Virus record (IMG/VR): IMGVR_UViG_3300034062_005176 | Span: 1 to 26,606 of that record | Source: a virus | Reading direction: 5' to 3' (one strand) | DNA length: 26,606 bases | Part shown: piece after piece, positions 1 through 6,420 of the stretch | Layout of the letters: every line of letters starts with the position of its first letter | Position numbering within the stretch: the first letter of the stretch is position 1 | Program-made: the position numbers and the translations under genes | The notes under the pieces: generated by a model | The model's database searches: none | The model's input: the letters and a program-made list of their open reading frames with translations, nothing else | Told to the model about the DNA's origin: nothing

Positions 1-137
1 GCCCAATCATCGCCGCTCTTCTTCCCCATCGCGGAGGGTTCGGCAAACATCAGGTGATGCGCCTGCGACCACCGCTGGCATATCAGACAGCCCTGTGTCC
101 GGACCCAGGCAAGACGCTTGTTGTCCTTGCTTCTCAC
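1..137 (-). CDS. HNH-like phage endonuclease, N-terminal part (runs off the left edge)
   Basis: Reading the minus strand from a GTG at 137-135 gives about 45 residues with the pattern RLAWVR-x3-CLIC-x5-AHHL-x-FAEP-x-AMGKKSGDDW. A Cys pair followed by HH and the G-x-K-x-x-D-x-W stretch is typical of small phage HNH/DUF968-like zinc nucleases, whose second half (PLC...HH) would lie beyond the edge. The start is supported by GGGAG seven bases upstream. An in-frame TAG lies farther upstream, so the gene cannot extend much. It is the most downstream gene seen of the minus-strand operon, after the SSB-like gene. The family role would be DNA cleavage in packaging or recombination, but only the first half is visible and the active-site half is missing, so activity is not shown. 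Confidence 0.72.
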   Translation of the reverse strand, partial: MRSKDNKRLAWVRTQGCLICQRWSQAHHLMFAEPSAMGKKSGDDW

Positions 138-216
138 CAAGCGTCTCCCTGTTCCTCTCAAGCCATTCGACAAGATCTATCTGTCGAGGATCAGTGCGGT
201 ATGTGTATTCCACCAC
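7..216 (-). CDS. possible small overlapping ORF, unknown
   Basis: A GTG-started frame of 69 codons begins 13 bases after the SSB-like gene stop. Its first 28 or so residues look protein-like (for example DLVEWLERNRETL), and without it there would be an unusual 92-base gap in an otherwise gapless operon. From position 137 on it overlaps the HNH-like gene in another frame, and there its sequence becomes low-quality (Gly, Ala and Arg runs). Either a real small gene overlaps the HNH gene by about 130 bases, or only the N-terminal part was once coding. I do not recognise it. Confidence 0.3.
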   Translation of the reverse strand: MVEYTYRTDPRQIDLVEWLERNRETLGEKQGQQASCLGPDTGLSDMPAVVAGASPDVCRTLRDGEEERR

Positions 217-229
217 CGCACCTCACCGA

Positions 230-505
230 TCAGAAGGGAATGTCGTCGTCAAAGGCAGGCTTCGGCTTCGGCTTTTCCTGCTGCTTATTTTCGGAGAGCG
301 AGATCGAGTAGTACTTCCCGTTCTGACCCTCCCTGACCCAGCCAGCCATCCGCATCTTCAGCGGCTCGTTCTTCTTGGCAAGCTCGACCAGCGCCTTCAG
401 CGTCTCCATGTTGATCTCAACGTCTCCGCTGAGGTCAGGAGCCCTCTCGTTGGTCTTGTTGCGGTTGATGAAGAGACGCCCGCCGTAATACTTCTTAGTT
501 TCCAT
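230..505 (-). CDS. SSB-like single-stranded DNA-binding protein
   Basis: The 91-residue protein ends in FDDDIPF, the acidic-aromatic C-tail by which bacterial SSB proteins recruit partner enzymes. Before the tail is a Lys/Pro-rich linker (residues 76-84). The N-terminal part (KKYYGGRLFINRNK, then APDLSGDVEI, and GWVREGQNGKYYSISL at 55-70) fits a small beta-barrel such as the short phage SSB-like or DUF736-like proteins rather than a full-length SSB. It lies directly after the ERF recombinase gene, overlapping its stop by 11 bases, with GGAG upstream of the ATG. That pairing fits a role in coating single-stranded DNA during replication and annealing. The DNA-binding surface itself is inferred. 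Confidence 0.72.
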   Translation of the reverse strand: METKKYYGGRLFINRNKTNERAPDLSGDVEINMETLKALVELAKKNEPLKMRMAGWVREGQNGKYYSISLSENKQQEKPKPKPAFDDDIPF

Positions 506-1166
506 CAGACTTCTCCTTCTGTAATTCCGTGCGCCTCTTGGTGAAGGCGGCGGTGGCGCGCTTCAGCGCGTCGGGGTTGTGTTCCTTCAGAAGATTGCGG
601 CCACTGTAGTTATCGGACCAGCACTGCTTGAGGTCCTCTTCCGTCTTTGCCATCTCGGCTGCGGTGATGAGGGCCGCTTCAGTCTGTTCCGTCTCGACCT
701 TCGGGGCAGCATCCTTCTTCGGGGTGTCCGTGCCGATCCCGATGATGTCAGCCGGGTTCGTCTCGTCAGCGTCCCCGTCCTTCTCGCCCGTAGCGACGGA
801 GAACAACTGACGCATAAAAACCTTGTCCAGATAGGACATGGCAGAACCAACGGTCTGTGCCCCCTGGATCGGGTGGATGATCGTGAGGGTGGTGAAGTCC
901 TTGATGAAGTCACCCTTCACATGCATCAGAGACACGTTGTAGGTGGCCTTGATGATGCCGGTCTTGCCGACGTCAGGCATGATCTGGAAGTCGCTCTCAG
1001 ACGCGATCCAAGACAGGCCATTCTTGGCGGCAGCGACAGCCACCTTCTCGTAGTACGTATCAATAGATACGTACCTGTATCTGCCATGAGGGTTCATGGC
1101 AGACTTGCCAAGGCTACCGACTTGCTCGCGCGTGTCGATGATAGCCTTGATGGTTTCTGGCTTCAT
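495..1166 (-). CDS. erf: ERF-family single-strand annealing recombinase
   Basis: 223 residues from the ATG at 1166, chosen because AAGGAGAG lies just upstream; a longer frame to 1199 lacks a ribosome-binding site. Residues 26-54 (PHGRYRYVSIDTYYEKV...NGLSWI) and 101-134 (QGAQTVGSAMSYLDK, RQLFSVATGE, DGDAD) match the ERF superfamily core: the conserved G-S-A-x-S-Y segment and the acidic G-E-x-D-x-D-A-D end. The C-terminal half is charged and variable, as usual in this family. ERF proteins anneal complementary single strands and drive phage recombination or genome circularisation. The adjacent SSB-like gene and the Cas4-like nuclease upstream supply the usual partners. Confidence 0.85.
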   Translation of the reverse strand: MKPETIKAIIDTREQVGSLGKSAMNPHGRYRYVSIDTYYEKVAVAAAKNGLSWIASESDFQIMPDVGKTGIIKATYNVSLMHVKGDFIKDFTTLTIIHPIQGAQTVGSAMSYLDKVFMRQLFSVATGEKDGDADETNPADIIGIGTDTPKKDAAPKVETEQTEAALITAAEMAKTEEDLKQCWSDNYSGRNLLKEHNPDALKRATAAFTKRRTELQKEKSDGN

Positions 1167-1199
1167 GCTTCTCTCCTTCAGTGAGACTATCCTACCCAA

Positions 1200-1559
1200 T
1201 CAGAGGAGTTTGTCAAGCTGAGGAGGCGTCCATCCTTCCGGCTTGAGGATCTTTCCATCGGCGCGCTTTTTCACAAGCCCCGTCTCAGGATCCACCTTTG
1301 CCATATTAGACCGGATAACTTCCTTCCAGCCATCATCCATCGGGAACCCGGCAGAGTGTCCTGCCCCAATGCAAACAACGATGATGTCGAGAAGTGCGTC
1401 GAAACCAGCAACCTTGTCCTGGTTTTCGAGAGACTCGAAAAGCTCCTCAACCTCTTCGGCAATCAGATCAATGTAGAGCTTAAGCTGCTCATCGTTGTAC
1501 GTGCCAACCGTCTGGCCGCAGGCCAGCATGAACTTGGCTTGGTCGTCAAACACGCTCAT
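1200..1559 (-). CDS. MazG-like nucleotide pyrophosphohydrolase
   Basis: 119 residues. The all-alpha NTP pyrophosphatase signature is visible: EEVEELFESL at residues 35-44 (the E-E-x-x-E helix) and D-A-L-L-D at 54-58 followed by a hydrophobic helix, together the Mg-binding acidic residues. The C-terminus (VDPETGLVKKRADGKILKPEGW) is the tail usual in phage MazG/HisE-like proteins. Such enzymes cleave (d)NTPs or related nucleotides to monophosphate plus pyrophosphate. In phages they are thought to adjust nucleotide pools or lower the alarmone ppGpp; substrate here is unknown. It sits upstream of the ERF gene in the same operon, with the ERF ribosome-binding site in the gap between them. Confidence 0.8.
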   Translation of the reverse strand: MSVFDDQAKFMLACGQTVGTYNDEQLKLYIDLIAEEVEELFESLENQDKVAGFDALLDIIVVCIGAGHSAGFPMDDGWKEVIRSNMAKVDPETGLVKKRADGKILKPEGWTPPQLDKLL

Positions 1560-1563
1560 TGGT

Positions 1564-1788
1564 TCAGTCCTTCTTCTTGGTCAGCTTGCCCAGGATGATC
1601 TCTGCGCCCGGTCCCATCTTGATGTTCTGTGCCGACAGGACGTGGTTGGGCAGAAGAGCTTCGAGGTTCTGCATCTCGTGAGGCGGCAGGGTGAAGCTCC
1701 ACCGATCCCCGATCCTGCTGCCGAACTTCTTCCACTGCACTTCGTTGAAGTCAGCCACACACTCGGCTGTCTGATATGGCTCAGTCAT
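1564..1788 (-). CDS. small conserved-looking phage protein, unknown
   Basis: 74 residues from the ATG at 1788, which has AGGAG seven bases upstream and lies four bases after the stop of the preceding gene. A longer frame to 1911 would run deep into that gene and is not supported. The protein is soluble, with a conserved-looking centre (VQWKKFGSRIGDRWSFTLPPHE) and a basic end (KLTKKKD). No family recognised. It sits between a nuclease-fold candidate and the MazG-like gene. Confidence 0.65.
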   Translation of the reverse strand: MTEPYQTAECVADFNEVQWKKFGSRIGDRWSFTLPPHEMQNLEALLPNHVLSAQNIKMGPGAEIILGKLTKKKD

Positions 1789-1792
1789 TTGC

Positions 1793-2263
1793 TTACTCCT
1801 TCTTCCTGAGGGGGCGCAGCGCGCTCTGCGGCACGAACCACGCAGCCGGTCGGTCTCCGTGTGTCTTGAGCCACTCGTCCTTCCTGCCTTCTGCCCCACG
1901 AATCCAGCCATGAACTCGAAGGCGGGTCGGCGTACCCGTCACCAACACATAGACATCTTCGGGCTTGTCATCGTGCCGTATGATGAGGTCGTAGTCTGGC
2001 CTGCTGCGCGTGCGGACTTGCACCGAGTGACCGAGATCCGCCCGCTTGAAGCTGGCGACATCCCCGCCCCAATAGCGGTTCAGCACACGCGCCACAGCCA
2101 ACTCTCCCGCAGCACCAAGGACGTGGATGCTAAGAAGATCCGCGTCTGATTCCAGACCATGATTGGGCTTGCGCTTAAACTGAAGGCTCTCTGAGTGCCT
2201 GAGAGTTCCGACAGCCGCAGCCATAAGATACTCGCTCGGGCTCAGCGCGACATCATGATGCAT
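1793..2263 (-). CDS. unknown protein, possible restriction-endonuclease-like fold
   Basis: 156 residues from the ATG at 2263, whose first base overlaps the TGA of the gene before (TGATG); GGGAGGAGG lies upstream. Residues 49-60 (LGAAGELAVARV) contain Glu54, followed by GGDV, then A-D-L-G (Asp76) and VQVRT (81-85), then a strand with D-x-D-x-x-V-Y-V-L-V and a G-W-I-x-G-x-E segment. The helix Glu, then Asp, then Q-x-R order resembles a degenerate PD-(D/E)XK core of small phage nucleases. A Lys at the last position is missing (Arg84), so activity is uncertain. It may only be structurally related. Confidence 0.6.
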   Translation of the reverse strand: MHHDVALSPSEYLMAAAVGTLRHSESLQFKRKPNHGLESDADLLSIHVLGAAGELAVARVLNRYWGGDVASFKRADLGHSVQVRTRSRPDYDLIIRHDDKPEDVYVLVTGTPTRLRVHGWIRGAEGRKDEWLKTHGDRPAAWFVPQSALRPLRKKE

Positions 2264-2526
2264 CACGCCTCCTCCCTTCGCTTCGGGGCAGGAGTTTCCA
2301 CCGCTCTCATAGCTTTCATGACAGACCTGTAGTCGGCCATCGCCCTCTCTGCTGCCGCCTCAAGCTGCACTCTTGCCGCCTCAAAGCCAGCGCGCCAGCC
2401 CTCAGCAAAGTCGGTGGTGATGCGCTCGTTCTTCATCGGCAATCCCCAGGGTTTCGCACAGGGCCTGTCGCACTTGGCGTTGTCACCGTGCGGATCGCAC
2501 TCACAGTGATAGACGCCGTCAGTCAT
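2263..2526 (-). CDS. small protein with N-terminal Cys cluster, unknown
   Basis: 87 residues from the ATG at 2526 with GGAGGGGG upstream. The N-terminal 25 residues carry five cysteines and a histidine (Y-H-C-E-C-D-P-H-G-D-N-A-K-C-D-R-P-C), a possible metal-binding knuckle. After it comes a helical part (EGWRAGFEAARVQLEAAAE) ending in a basic tail. An internal Met at residue 31 could give a shorter helical product. It overlaps the previous gene by 8 bases and the next by one base. Function not recognised. Confidence 0.6.
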   Translation of the reverse strand: MTDGVYHCECDPHGDNAKCDRPCAKPWGLPMKNERITTDFAEGWRAGFEAARVQLEAAAERAMADYRSVMKAMRAVETPAPKRREEA

Positions 2527-2689
2527 CGTCCCCCTCCACCACTTGCCTTGCGGTGACGAGGCGGTCGATCATCTCGTCAACCAGCCTTGAGGCGTATGTC
2601 TCGCCCTTCACCTCAGCCTCGTCGGCCAGCGTCTTCAGAGCGCCCATCGCCTCATCGAACAGGCGGAAGAGCCGTTTATAGTCACTCAT
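2519..2689 (-). CDS. 56-residue acidic helical protein, unknown
   Basis: A short frame that completes the gene chain. The ATG at 2689 overlaps the stop of the preceding gene by 8 bases and its TGA at 2519-2521 overlaps the next gene start by 8 bases, the same spacing seen repeatedly in this operon. The product (MSDYKRLFRLFDEAM... ending VVEGDDD) is predicted all-helical and acidic at the end. No family recognised. The overlap pattern and clean coding sense are the evidence that it is real. Confidence 0.62.
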   Translation of the reverse strand: MSDYKRLFRLFDEAMGALKTLADEAEVKGETYASRLVDEMIDRLVTARQVVEGDDD

Positions 2690-3029
2690 TGTTCGTCCCC
2701 CTTACCTCTGCCCACAGCTTCCAGATGTCCTCCATATCCCTGAGATACTTATGTCTCAGGGCAGGATGAACATCTCTGATGTCGCCGTGCGTGTGGTAGT
2801 CGATCCTCACATACGCCTCAGCATCATCAAGCACACTCTCAACCAACTCGCGGCTGACAGTCACCTTGCCGTGCTGCTGGATGACAGCCTTGGCATGGAC
2901 CACCACAAAGCCCTGCGCGGCAAGCCGCTCGAAGGCTTCGGTCGCTAGCTTGTCTGCCTCGATGAAGCCGACGCTACGTTCCAGCATGTTGCAGATGATG
3001 GTGTATGGGCTCATGCCTTCGTCAGACAT
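2682..3029 (-). CDS. phage protein of unknown function
   Basis: 115 residues, soluble, mixed alpha/beta. It begins MSDEGMSP, with no strong ribosome-binding site (GAAGAAGAG about 9 bases upstream), and overlaps both neighbours by 8 bases, suggesting translational coupling. Residues 55-75 (KVTVSRELVESVLDDAEAYV) resemble the 'vtv...lv..ll..ae' segment of many small phage proteins paired with coiled-coil proteins. Function not recognised. Confidence 0.6.
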   Translation of the reverse strand: MSDEGMSPYTIICNMLERSVGFIEADKLATEAFERLAAQGFVVVHAKAVIQQHGKVTVSRELVESVLDDAEAYVRIDYHTHGDIRDVHPALRHKYLRDMEDIWKLWAEVRGTNNE

Positions 3030-3264
3030 GGCTGCTCTTCTTCAGTTCCATGATGGCATCCATCATCTCTTGGTCGCGGTTCATGATCTCATGAAACGTG
3101 AGGCCGTCTTCATTCACAGGCCGGTCTGCAATGACAGCCCATGCGTCTTCAAGAGCCTGAACCCTTACGTCCATGATCAGCCTGCTGATGGCAAACGCCT
3201 GCTCGGCATTCACCACCATGCCGGTGGCTTCGTAAACCTTGTCAGCCCATTCTTCTGCGGTCAT
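3022..3264 (-). CDS. small helical phage protein, unknown
   Basis: 80 residues from the ATG at 3264, chosen because it overlaps the upstream TGA as ATGA, the coupling used throughout the operon; a longer GTG form to 3285 is possible. Residues 3-12 (AEEWADKVYE), 21-40 (EQAFAISRLIMDVRVQALED) and the end predict three helices. Basic C-terminus (KKSSHV). Function not recognised. Confidence 0.6.
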   Translation of the reverse strand: MTAEEWADKVYEATGMVVNAEQAFAISRLIMDVRVQALEDAWAVIADRPVNEDGLTFHEIMNRDQEMMDAIMELKKSSHV

Positions 3265-3428
3265 TGCCGCACCGCCAGGGCGCAAGCCACGCTGTCAGGG
3301 TTCACGCATGCCGCCCGTCGCAGTTCGGCTTGGTGCTGGTTGTAGTCGTAGATGAGCAAGCCACCGCCAATGACGAGCATGGCGATAACGCCAACAACAC
3401 CCAACCACACCTTCGTTTCGTCGCCCAT
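3261..3428 (-). CDS. small single-span membrane protein
   Basis: 55 residues. Residues 8-27 (WLGVVGVIAMLVIGGGLLIY) form one clear membrane segment, preceded by a short charged N-terminus (MGDETKV) and followed by a polar tail with two cysteines. The ATG at 3428 shares a base with the upstream TGA (TGATG), and its own TGA overlaps the next ATG by four bases. The tail after the membrane span (Q-H-Q-A-E-L-R-R) would lie outside or inside depending on topology, which cannot be told. It could be an anchor or an accessory lysis protein, but it is far from any recognisable lysis gene. Confidence 0.6.
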   Translation of the reverse strand: MGDETKVWLGVVGVIAMLVIGGGLLIYDYNQHQAELRRAACVNPDSVACALAVRQ

Positions 3429-3775
3429 CACTCGTCACCCTTCAGAGCATCGCGCGCGATCAGCACGGCGATCTCATGCCCATCCCGACAGTAGCCAATG
3501 TCCTTGCCCGGCATGCCGATGCGACGAAGCGCGTCGGTGTGCCTCTCGTACTCGGCATTGAGCCAGCCCACGTTATCAATCCAGGGCAGGATTGCCTTGT
3601 GAGCCTCAGACAGATCCGTCGAAAGCCTGTCTCGTTCTGCCCAAGCCATACCTCGTTCGTGCTGGATCTTCTCCATTTCAGACACCAGCCTAGACAGGTC
3701 CATCGCCGTCACTGTGCCGCCGTCCTTGACGTGCATGAACAGCCTGCGCGCCAGCGCTACACCTTCGTCAGCCAT
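3428..3775 (-). CDS. coiled-coil phage protein, unknown
   Basis: 115 residues from the ATG at 3775, supported by GGAGGG upstream and by the 8-base overlap with the preceding stop; the longer frame to 3829 is not needed. Residues 29-60 (DLSRLVSEMEKIQHERGMAWAERDRL) form a charged coiled coil of the kind shared by several small proteins here. The C-terminal half (RIGMPGKDIGYCRDGHEIAVLIARDAL) is globular. Function not recognised. Confidence 0.62.
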   Translation of the reverse strand: MADEGVALARRLFMHVKDGGTVTAMDLSRLVSEMEKIQHERGMAWAERDRLSTDLSEAHKAILPWIDNVGWLNAEYERHTDALRRIGMPGKDIGYCRDGHEIAVLIARDALKGDE

Positions 3776-4040
3776 TGCATCCCTCCAGCGTCGCAAGTGC
3801 GATGTCGATAGCCTGCTGGTGTCTGTCACCGTCAGGGTTGATGATCGTGTCGTAGTCTGCGCTGTGTGCGATCTTCTCTAAGGCGGAGCGCAGCCGAGCG
3901 ATTTCTCGCTCAGCCTCAGCCACAGCCTTGATCTGGAAAACCCCAGGCTTCACCTCGATGAGAAAGCTCTCGCCCGGAATGCTGCGCCCACCCCTTTCGA
4001 CGTGGGCGCTACGCTCAGCGGCTGCGTCGTTCTGCCCCAT
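3768..4040 (-). CDS. small protein with 'E-I-x-R-L-R-x-A-L' coil, unknown
   Basis: 90 residues. The ATG at 4040 overlaps the previous TGA by one base. Residues 27-39 hold a short beta-like stretch (FLIEVKPGVFQIK). Residues 42-60 (AEREIARLRSALEKIAHSA) are a coiled-coil motif that recurs in genes at 11550, 11859 and 12083. The end (DRHQQAIDIALATLEG) is helical. Proteins with this coil are common fillers in phage early regions; their function is unknown. Confidence 0.6.
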   Translation of the reverse strand: MGQNDAAAERSAHVERGGRSIPGESFLIEVKPGVFQIKAVAEAEREIARLRSALEKIAHSADYDTIINPDGDRHQQAIDIALATLEGCNG

Positions 4041-4540
4041 CACGCAGCCTTCTTCTGGTGCTGGTTCAGGATCTTGCTGCGGAGGATAGCGACCTCGCTG
4101 AGCGTGACCCTTCCCACGTTCGGCATGAACCTAATCTTCTCCGCGCGAGCAGAGATGAACGAGTTGCGATCAAGCAGATTGACCCGACGAACCAGCCTCC
4201 ACGCCCGGTTGGTCATCTTGTGATAACCAAACATCTCCATCTGCTCAGGCGTGAGGTTGGGAATAGACTCAAAGGCAAACTTCATCTGCCTCTTGGGAGC
4301 CAAGTTCATCGAAGCATACTTATCCCAGACAGGGTTCTGCCCATCATTGCGCCTCACAGGCTGAGGCTTCTCCTGCTGCGACACTTCCGTATGTTGGATG
4401 AACTTGCGCGAATAGCCATTGATCTGCTTCAGCGCATGGCGAAGCACATCAAGCTCGTCGGCTGCGTCATTGATGACGGTGGCGTGCGACATGCCAACAA
4501 CGTTGGCGATGCGACGCAGGGCGTGAACATTATCAGACAT
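4040..4540 (-). CDS. protein with RNA-polymerase alpha-CTD-like helix-hairpin-helix end
   Basis: 166 residues from the ATG at 4540 (TGATG overlap with the HTH gene before it). The C-terminal 60 residues read R-V-N-L-L-D-R-N-S-F-I-S-A-R-A-E-K-I, then F-M-P-N-V-G-R-V-T-L-S-E-V. The N-V-G-R-x-(S/T)-L-x-E stretch is the helix-hairpin-helix signature of the RNA polymerase alpha C-terminal domain, which binds DNA and regulators. The N-terminal 35 residues (LRRIANVVGMSHATVINDAADEL) could be an HTH or simply the helical leader common in phage small proteins. The middle is Gln/Pro-rich. Role inferred: DNA or RNA polymerase binding; not shown. Confidence 0.55.
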   Translation of the reverse strand: MSDNVHALRRIANVVGMSHATVINDAADELDVLRHALKQINGYSRKFIQHTEVSQQEKPQPVRRNDGQNPVWDKYASMNLAPKRQMKFAFESIPNLTPEQMEMFGYHKMTNRAWRLVRRVNLLDRNSFISARAEKIRFMPNVGRVTLSEVAILRSKILNQHQKKAA

Positions 4541-4767
4541 CACTCTTCTCCCTTCTTGGTGGACTTAACTCGGTATCGGACAACACGAACCAGACCCAGC
4601 GCATCGAGGATGGACTGGCCCGGTTCACGACGCGCGTTCAGCACGTCGCAGACGTAGGCGGCAGACAGGCCGTGCTTCTCAGCGAACGCCTTCTGACTGC
4701 CTGCGTTTTTGCAGGCGGCGGAAAGGCGACGACACACTTCGACGGAGTCGAGATAAAGGTCGGCCAT
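4540..4767 (-). CDS. small helix-turn-helix protein (Cro/CI-like)
   Basis: 75 residues from the ATG at 4767, which shares a base with the upstream TGA. The region from residue 22 to 52 (AGSQKAFAEKHGLSAAYVCD, then VLNARREPGQSILDALGL) fits a lambda-repressor-like HTH: a helix carrying QKAFAEKHG, the turn LSAAY, a recognition helix VCDVLN, then the conserved P-G-x-x-I-L-x-A-L-G-L. The remainder is a short basic strand (VRVVRYRVKSTKKGEE). It could repress or activate phage promoters or bind as a Cro-like factor. No target is visible here. Confidence 0.72.
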   Translation of the reverse strand: MADLYLDSVEVCRRLSAACKNAGSQKAFAEKHGLSAAYVCDVLNARREPGQSILDALGLVRVVRYRVKSTKKGEE

Positions 4768-4934
4768 CACCACCACCCAAAGATAACGCCGGTCCCATGC
4801 ACAATGCCGACCGGGAAGAACACGAGGCCAGCGATGAGCATCGCGGCCCAATTGGTTGCCACGCACGCGATGACATGCGCGACCATCGCGACGATGCACC
4901 ACAGCAAGACAAGCGGGGGAACGATATCAGACAT
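4767..4934 (-). CDS. small two-span membrane protein
   Basis: 55 residues from the ATG at 4934 (overlaps the preceding stop by 8 bases). Two hydrophobic segments, about residues 7-27 and 31-52, separated by a short turn with Thr-Asn-Trp, give a hairpin in the membrane with almost no soluble part. Nothing resembles a known holin family closely enough to name, and it lies in an early operon. Possibly a membrane anchor or superinfection-related protein; that is guesswork. Confidence 0.6.
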   Translation of the reverse strand: MSDIVPPLVLLWCIVAMVAHVIACVATNWAAMLIAGLVFFPVGIVHGTGVIFGWW

Positions 4935-5790
4935 TCTTTTCTTTCCTCTCTGCGGCCAACCGTTCAAGCTCGTATTCATCTGGCTGAATGCGGCAGCGCA
5001 ATCCATTCCAAGTGAAGTCGGTCGTGCCCCTCATGTGGCGACGAACCCACGCGAGAGACTCGCCGTCCATTTCAGAGTGACGCTTGCGCGCGTGTGCAGA
5101 AACCCAATGCCGCAGCGCCGCACGACGATCCCTGCCGGGCGGGATGTCTCGCAGCCTGAACACTTCGCGGGCTCCAAGCGGGTCCGTCAGAAAGCGAAGG
5201 CGAGGGCCGCTGTTGTGGCCGATCCACACGCTCCACTCATATCGGAAGGCAAGGGCAGCACCGAGTGCGACAGGGATGGCGCGATCCCTTGGCGCACCTT
5301 CGATGGTTCGCGGTGCAGCGTTGACCCACTTGCCATTCACCATCGCCATCGGGGCGCGCGCAGACATCGCCGTGCCATCGGGCTTTGCAAACGCAACCTC
5401 GTCCATGATCATAAGGGGCGAGAAGATGGAAGCGCCGAGCTTTCGTGCGTCTTTCGTCTGGATCGAGCGGACGCGCGAGAATTGCATCGTGCCTTCCGGC
5501 CACCGATCTGTTGGCGGACCCATGTTGACGTTCGCGTCTTGGACCATTCGCACATCGACGGGCCACAGCGCAGGCCGTCCATCATTGATGGGGACCAGGA
5601 ACTCCGGCGATGCACTGGACCTTGCGTTGCTTAACGCCATCGGCACAGCGCCATCCATAGAAGCGAGCGGCACATAGAGACGGTGCCCTTTGTCCTCATC
5701 CTCACAGAGATGCAGGAATGTCAGGAGACGCTCAGCCGCCTCTTCGATATTGCATTCGACGTTGTCGTCCTCGATGTCTGGTTTAGACAT
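4927..5790 (-). CDS. large unknown protein of the early operon
   Basis: 287 residues from the ATG at 5790 (GGAGAG upstream). It begins with an acidic 35-residue segment rich in Asp and Glu. The C-terminal 100 residues (for example LRFLTDPLGAREVFRLRDIP, then RAALRHWVSAHARKRHSEMD, DFTWNGLRCRI) form a distinct Arg/His-rich module that I associate with phage and prophage proteins of alphaproteobacteria, but I cannot name it. No catalytic motif is evident. It overlaps both neighbours by 8 bases. A DNA-binding or virion role would fit the basic end, but that is inference. Confidence 0.62.
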   Translation of the reverse strand: MSKPDIEDDNVECNIEEAAERLLTFLHLCEDEDKGHRLYVPLASMDGAVPMALSNARSSASPEFLVPINDGRPALWPVDVRMVQDANVNMGPPTDRWPEGTMQFSRVRSIQTKDARKLGASIFSPLMIMDEVAFAKPDGTAMSARAPMAMVNGKWVNAAPRTIEGAPRDRAIPVALGAALAFRYEWSVWIGHNSGPRLRFLTDPLGAREVFRLRDIPPGRDRRAALRHWVSAHARKRHSEMDGESLAWVRRHMRGTTDFTWNGLRCRIQPDEYELERLAAERKEKNV

Positions 5791-6001
5791 TCTTCTCTCT
5801 CCTCTCAGCTTTGCGATGCGACCTCGCATCCTGAAGCGCCAGCTTCTTCCCGACCTTGTCGCCGCCCGCCGCGTGTTGCAGCGCATCGGCAATAGCCAAG
5901 GATCTCATGGCGCGATTTAGCTTTCCCTGTTCAGCCAGACGCCTCGCGTTCTCAGACAGGGCAACCGAAAGCCTAGCCAACATAAACGCTCGTTCGATCA
6001 C
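5783..6001 (-). CDS. small helical basic-ended protein, unknown
   Basis: 72 residues from a GTG at 6001 that overlaps the previous TGA as GTGA; a longer frame to 6040 would overlap more and lacks a better site. Long amphipathic helix (ARLSVALSENARRLAEQGKL), then A-M-R-S-L-A-I-A-D, ending in a Lys/Arg-rich tail (HRKAERREKNV). The start codon choice is the least certain part. Function not recognised. Confidence 0.55.
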   Translation of the reverse strand: MIERAFMLARLSVALSENARRLAEQGKLNRAMRSLAIADALQHAAGGDKVGKKLALQDARSHRKAERREKNV

Positions 6002-6420
6002 GCCGCTTTCCCCGAGATCTGGATCATGGGGCATGCCCAATGGGGCAGCTTCACCACGAGCCAGCCATCAACCACCTCCCACGCAACATCCTGAGCGGGC
6101 TTCTTGGTGGGTAGCTTCACGTCATCGAGCGGCACGCCAACCGAACAGCCGCCATCCTTCCACGCAATGTGTCTGCATTCATGACGGGGCGTTCCATTCG
6201 GAGCGACGCTCATGCGGATCTTGCCAGCCATACGGTCGCGCTCAACGACAACGCGCTGAACGGGAGAGCCCTTCTCGTTCTTGGTAAGGCCAAGGCGCTG
6301 ACAGACAGACTTGCTCAACGACACTGCGAGAGCGGGCGTTGCTCGCCCACCAGGGATGCGCCACGAAACAGTGACGCTGTCGCCCCTGCCAAGCTGAGTT
6401 TGGATACGTTCCCAGGTCAT
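5998..6420 (-). CDS. beta-rich unknown protein
   Basis: 140 residues, ATG at 6420 overlapping the upstream TGA as ATGA. Sequence alternates short strands (DSVTVSWRIP, VVVERDRMAGKIRMSV, WEVVDGWLVVKLPHW) with two Cys-containing loops (RHECRHIAWKDGGCSVGVPL). It may be a small metal- or nucleic-acid-binding fold, but no family motif is clear. It sits between the HicA-like gene and a small helical protein in the same operon. Confidence 0.6.
   Translation of the reverse strand: MTWERIQTQLGRGDSVTVSWRIPGGRATPALAVSLSKSVCQRLGLTKNEKGSPVQRVVVERDRMAGKIRMSVAPNGTPRHECRHIAWKDGGCSVGVPLDDVKLPTKKPAQDVAWEVVDGWLVVKLPHWACPMIQISGKAA

Noticed and set aside
1-10. A further gene starting at ATG 10-8 on the minus strand
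   Set aside because: It would overlap the HNH-like frame that continues off the edge; only three codons are visible.
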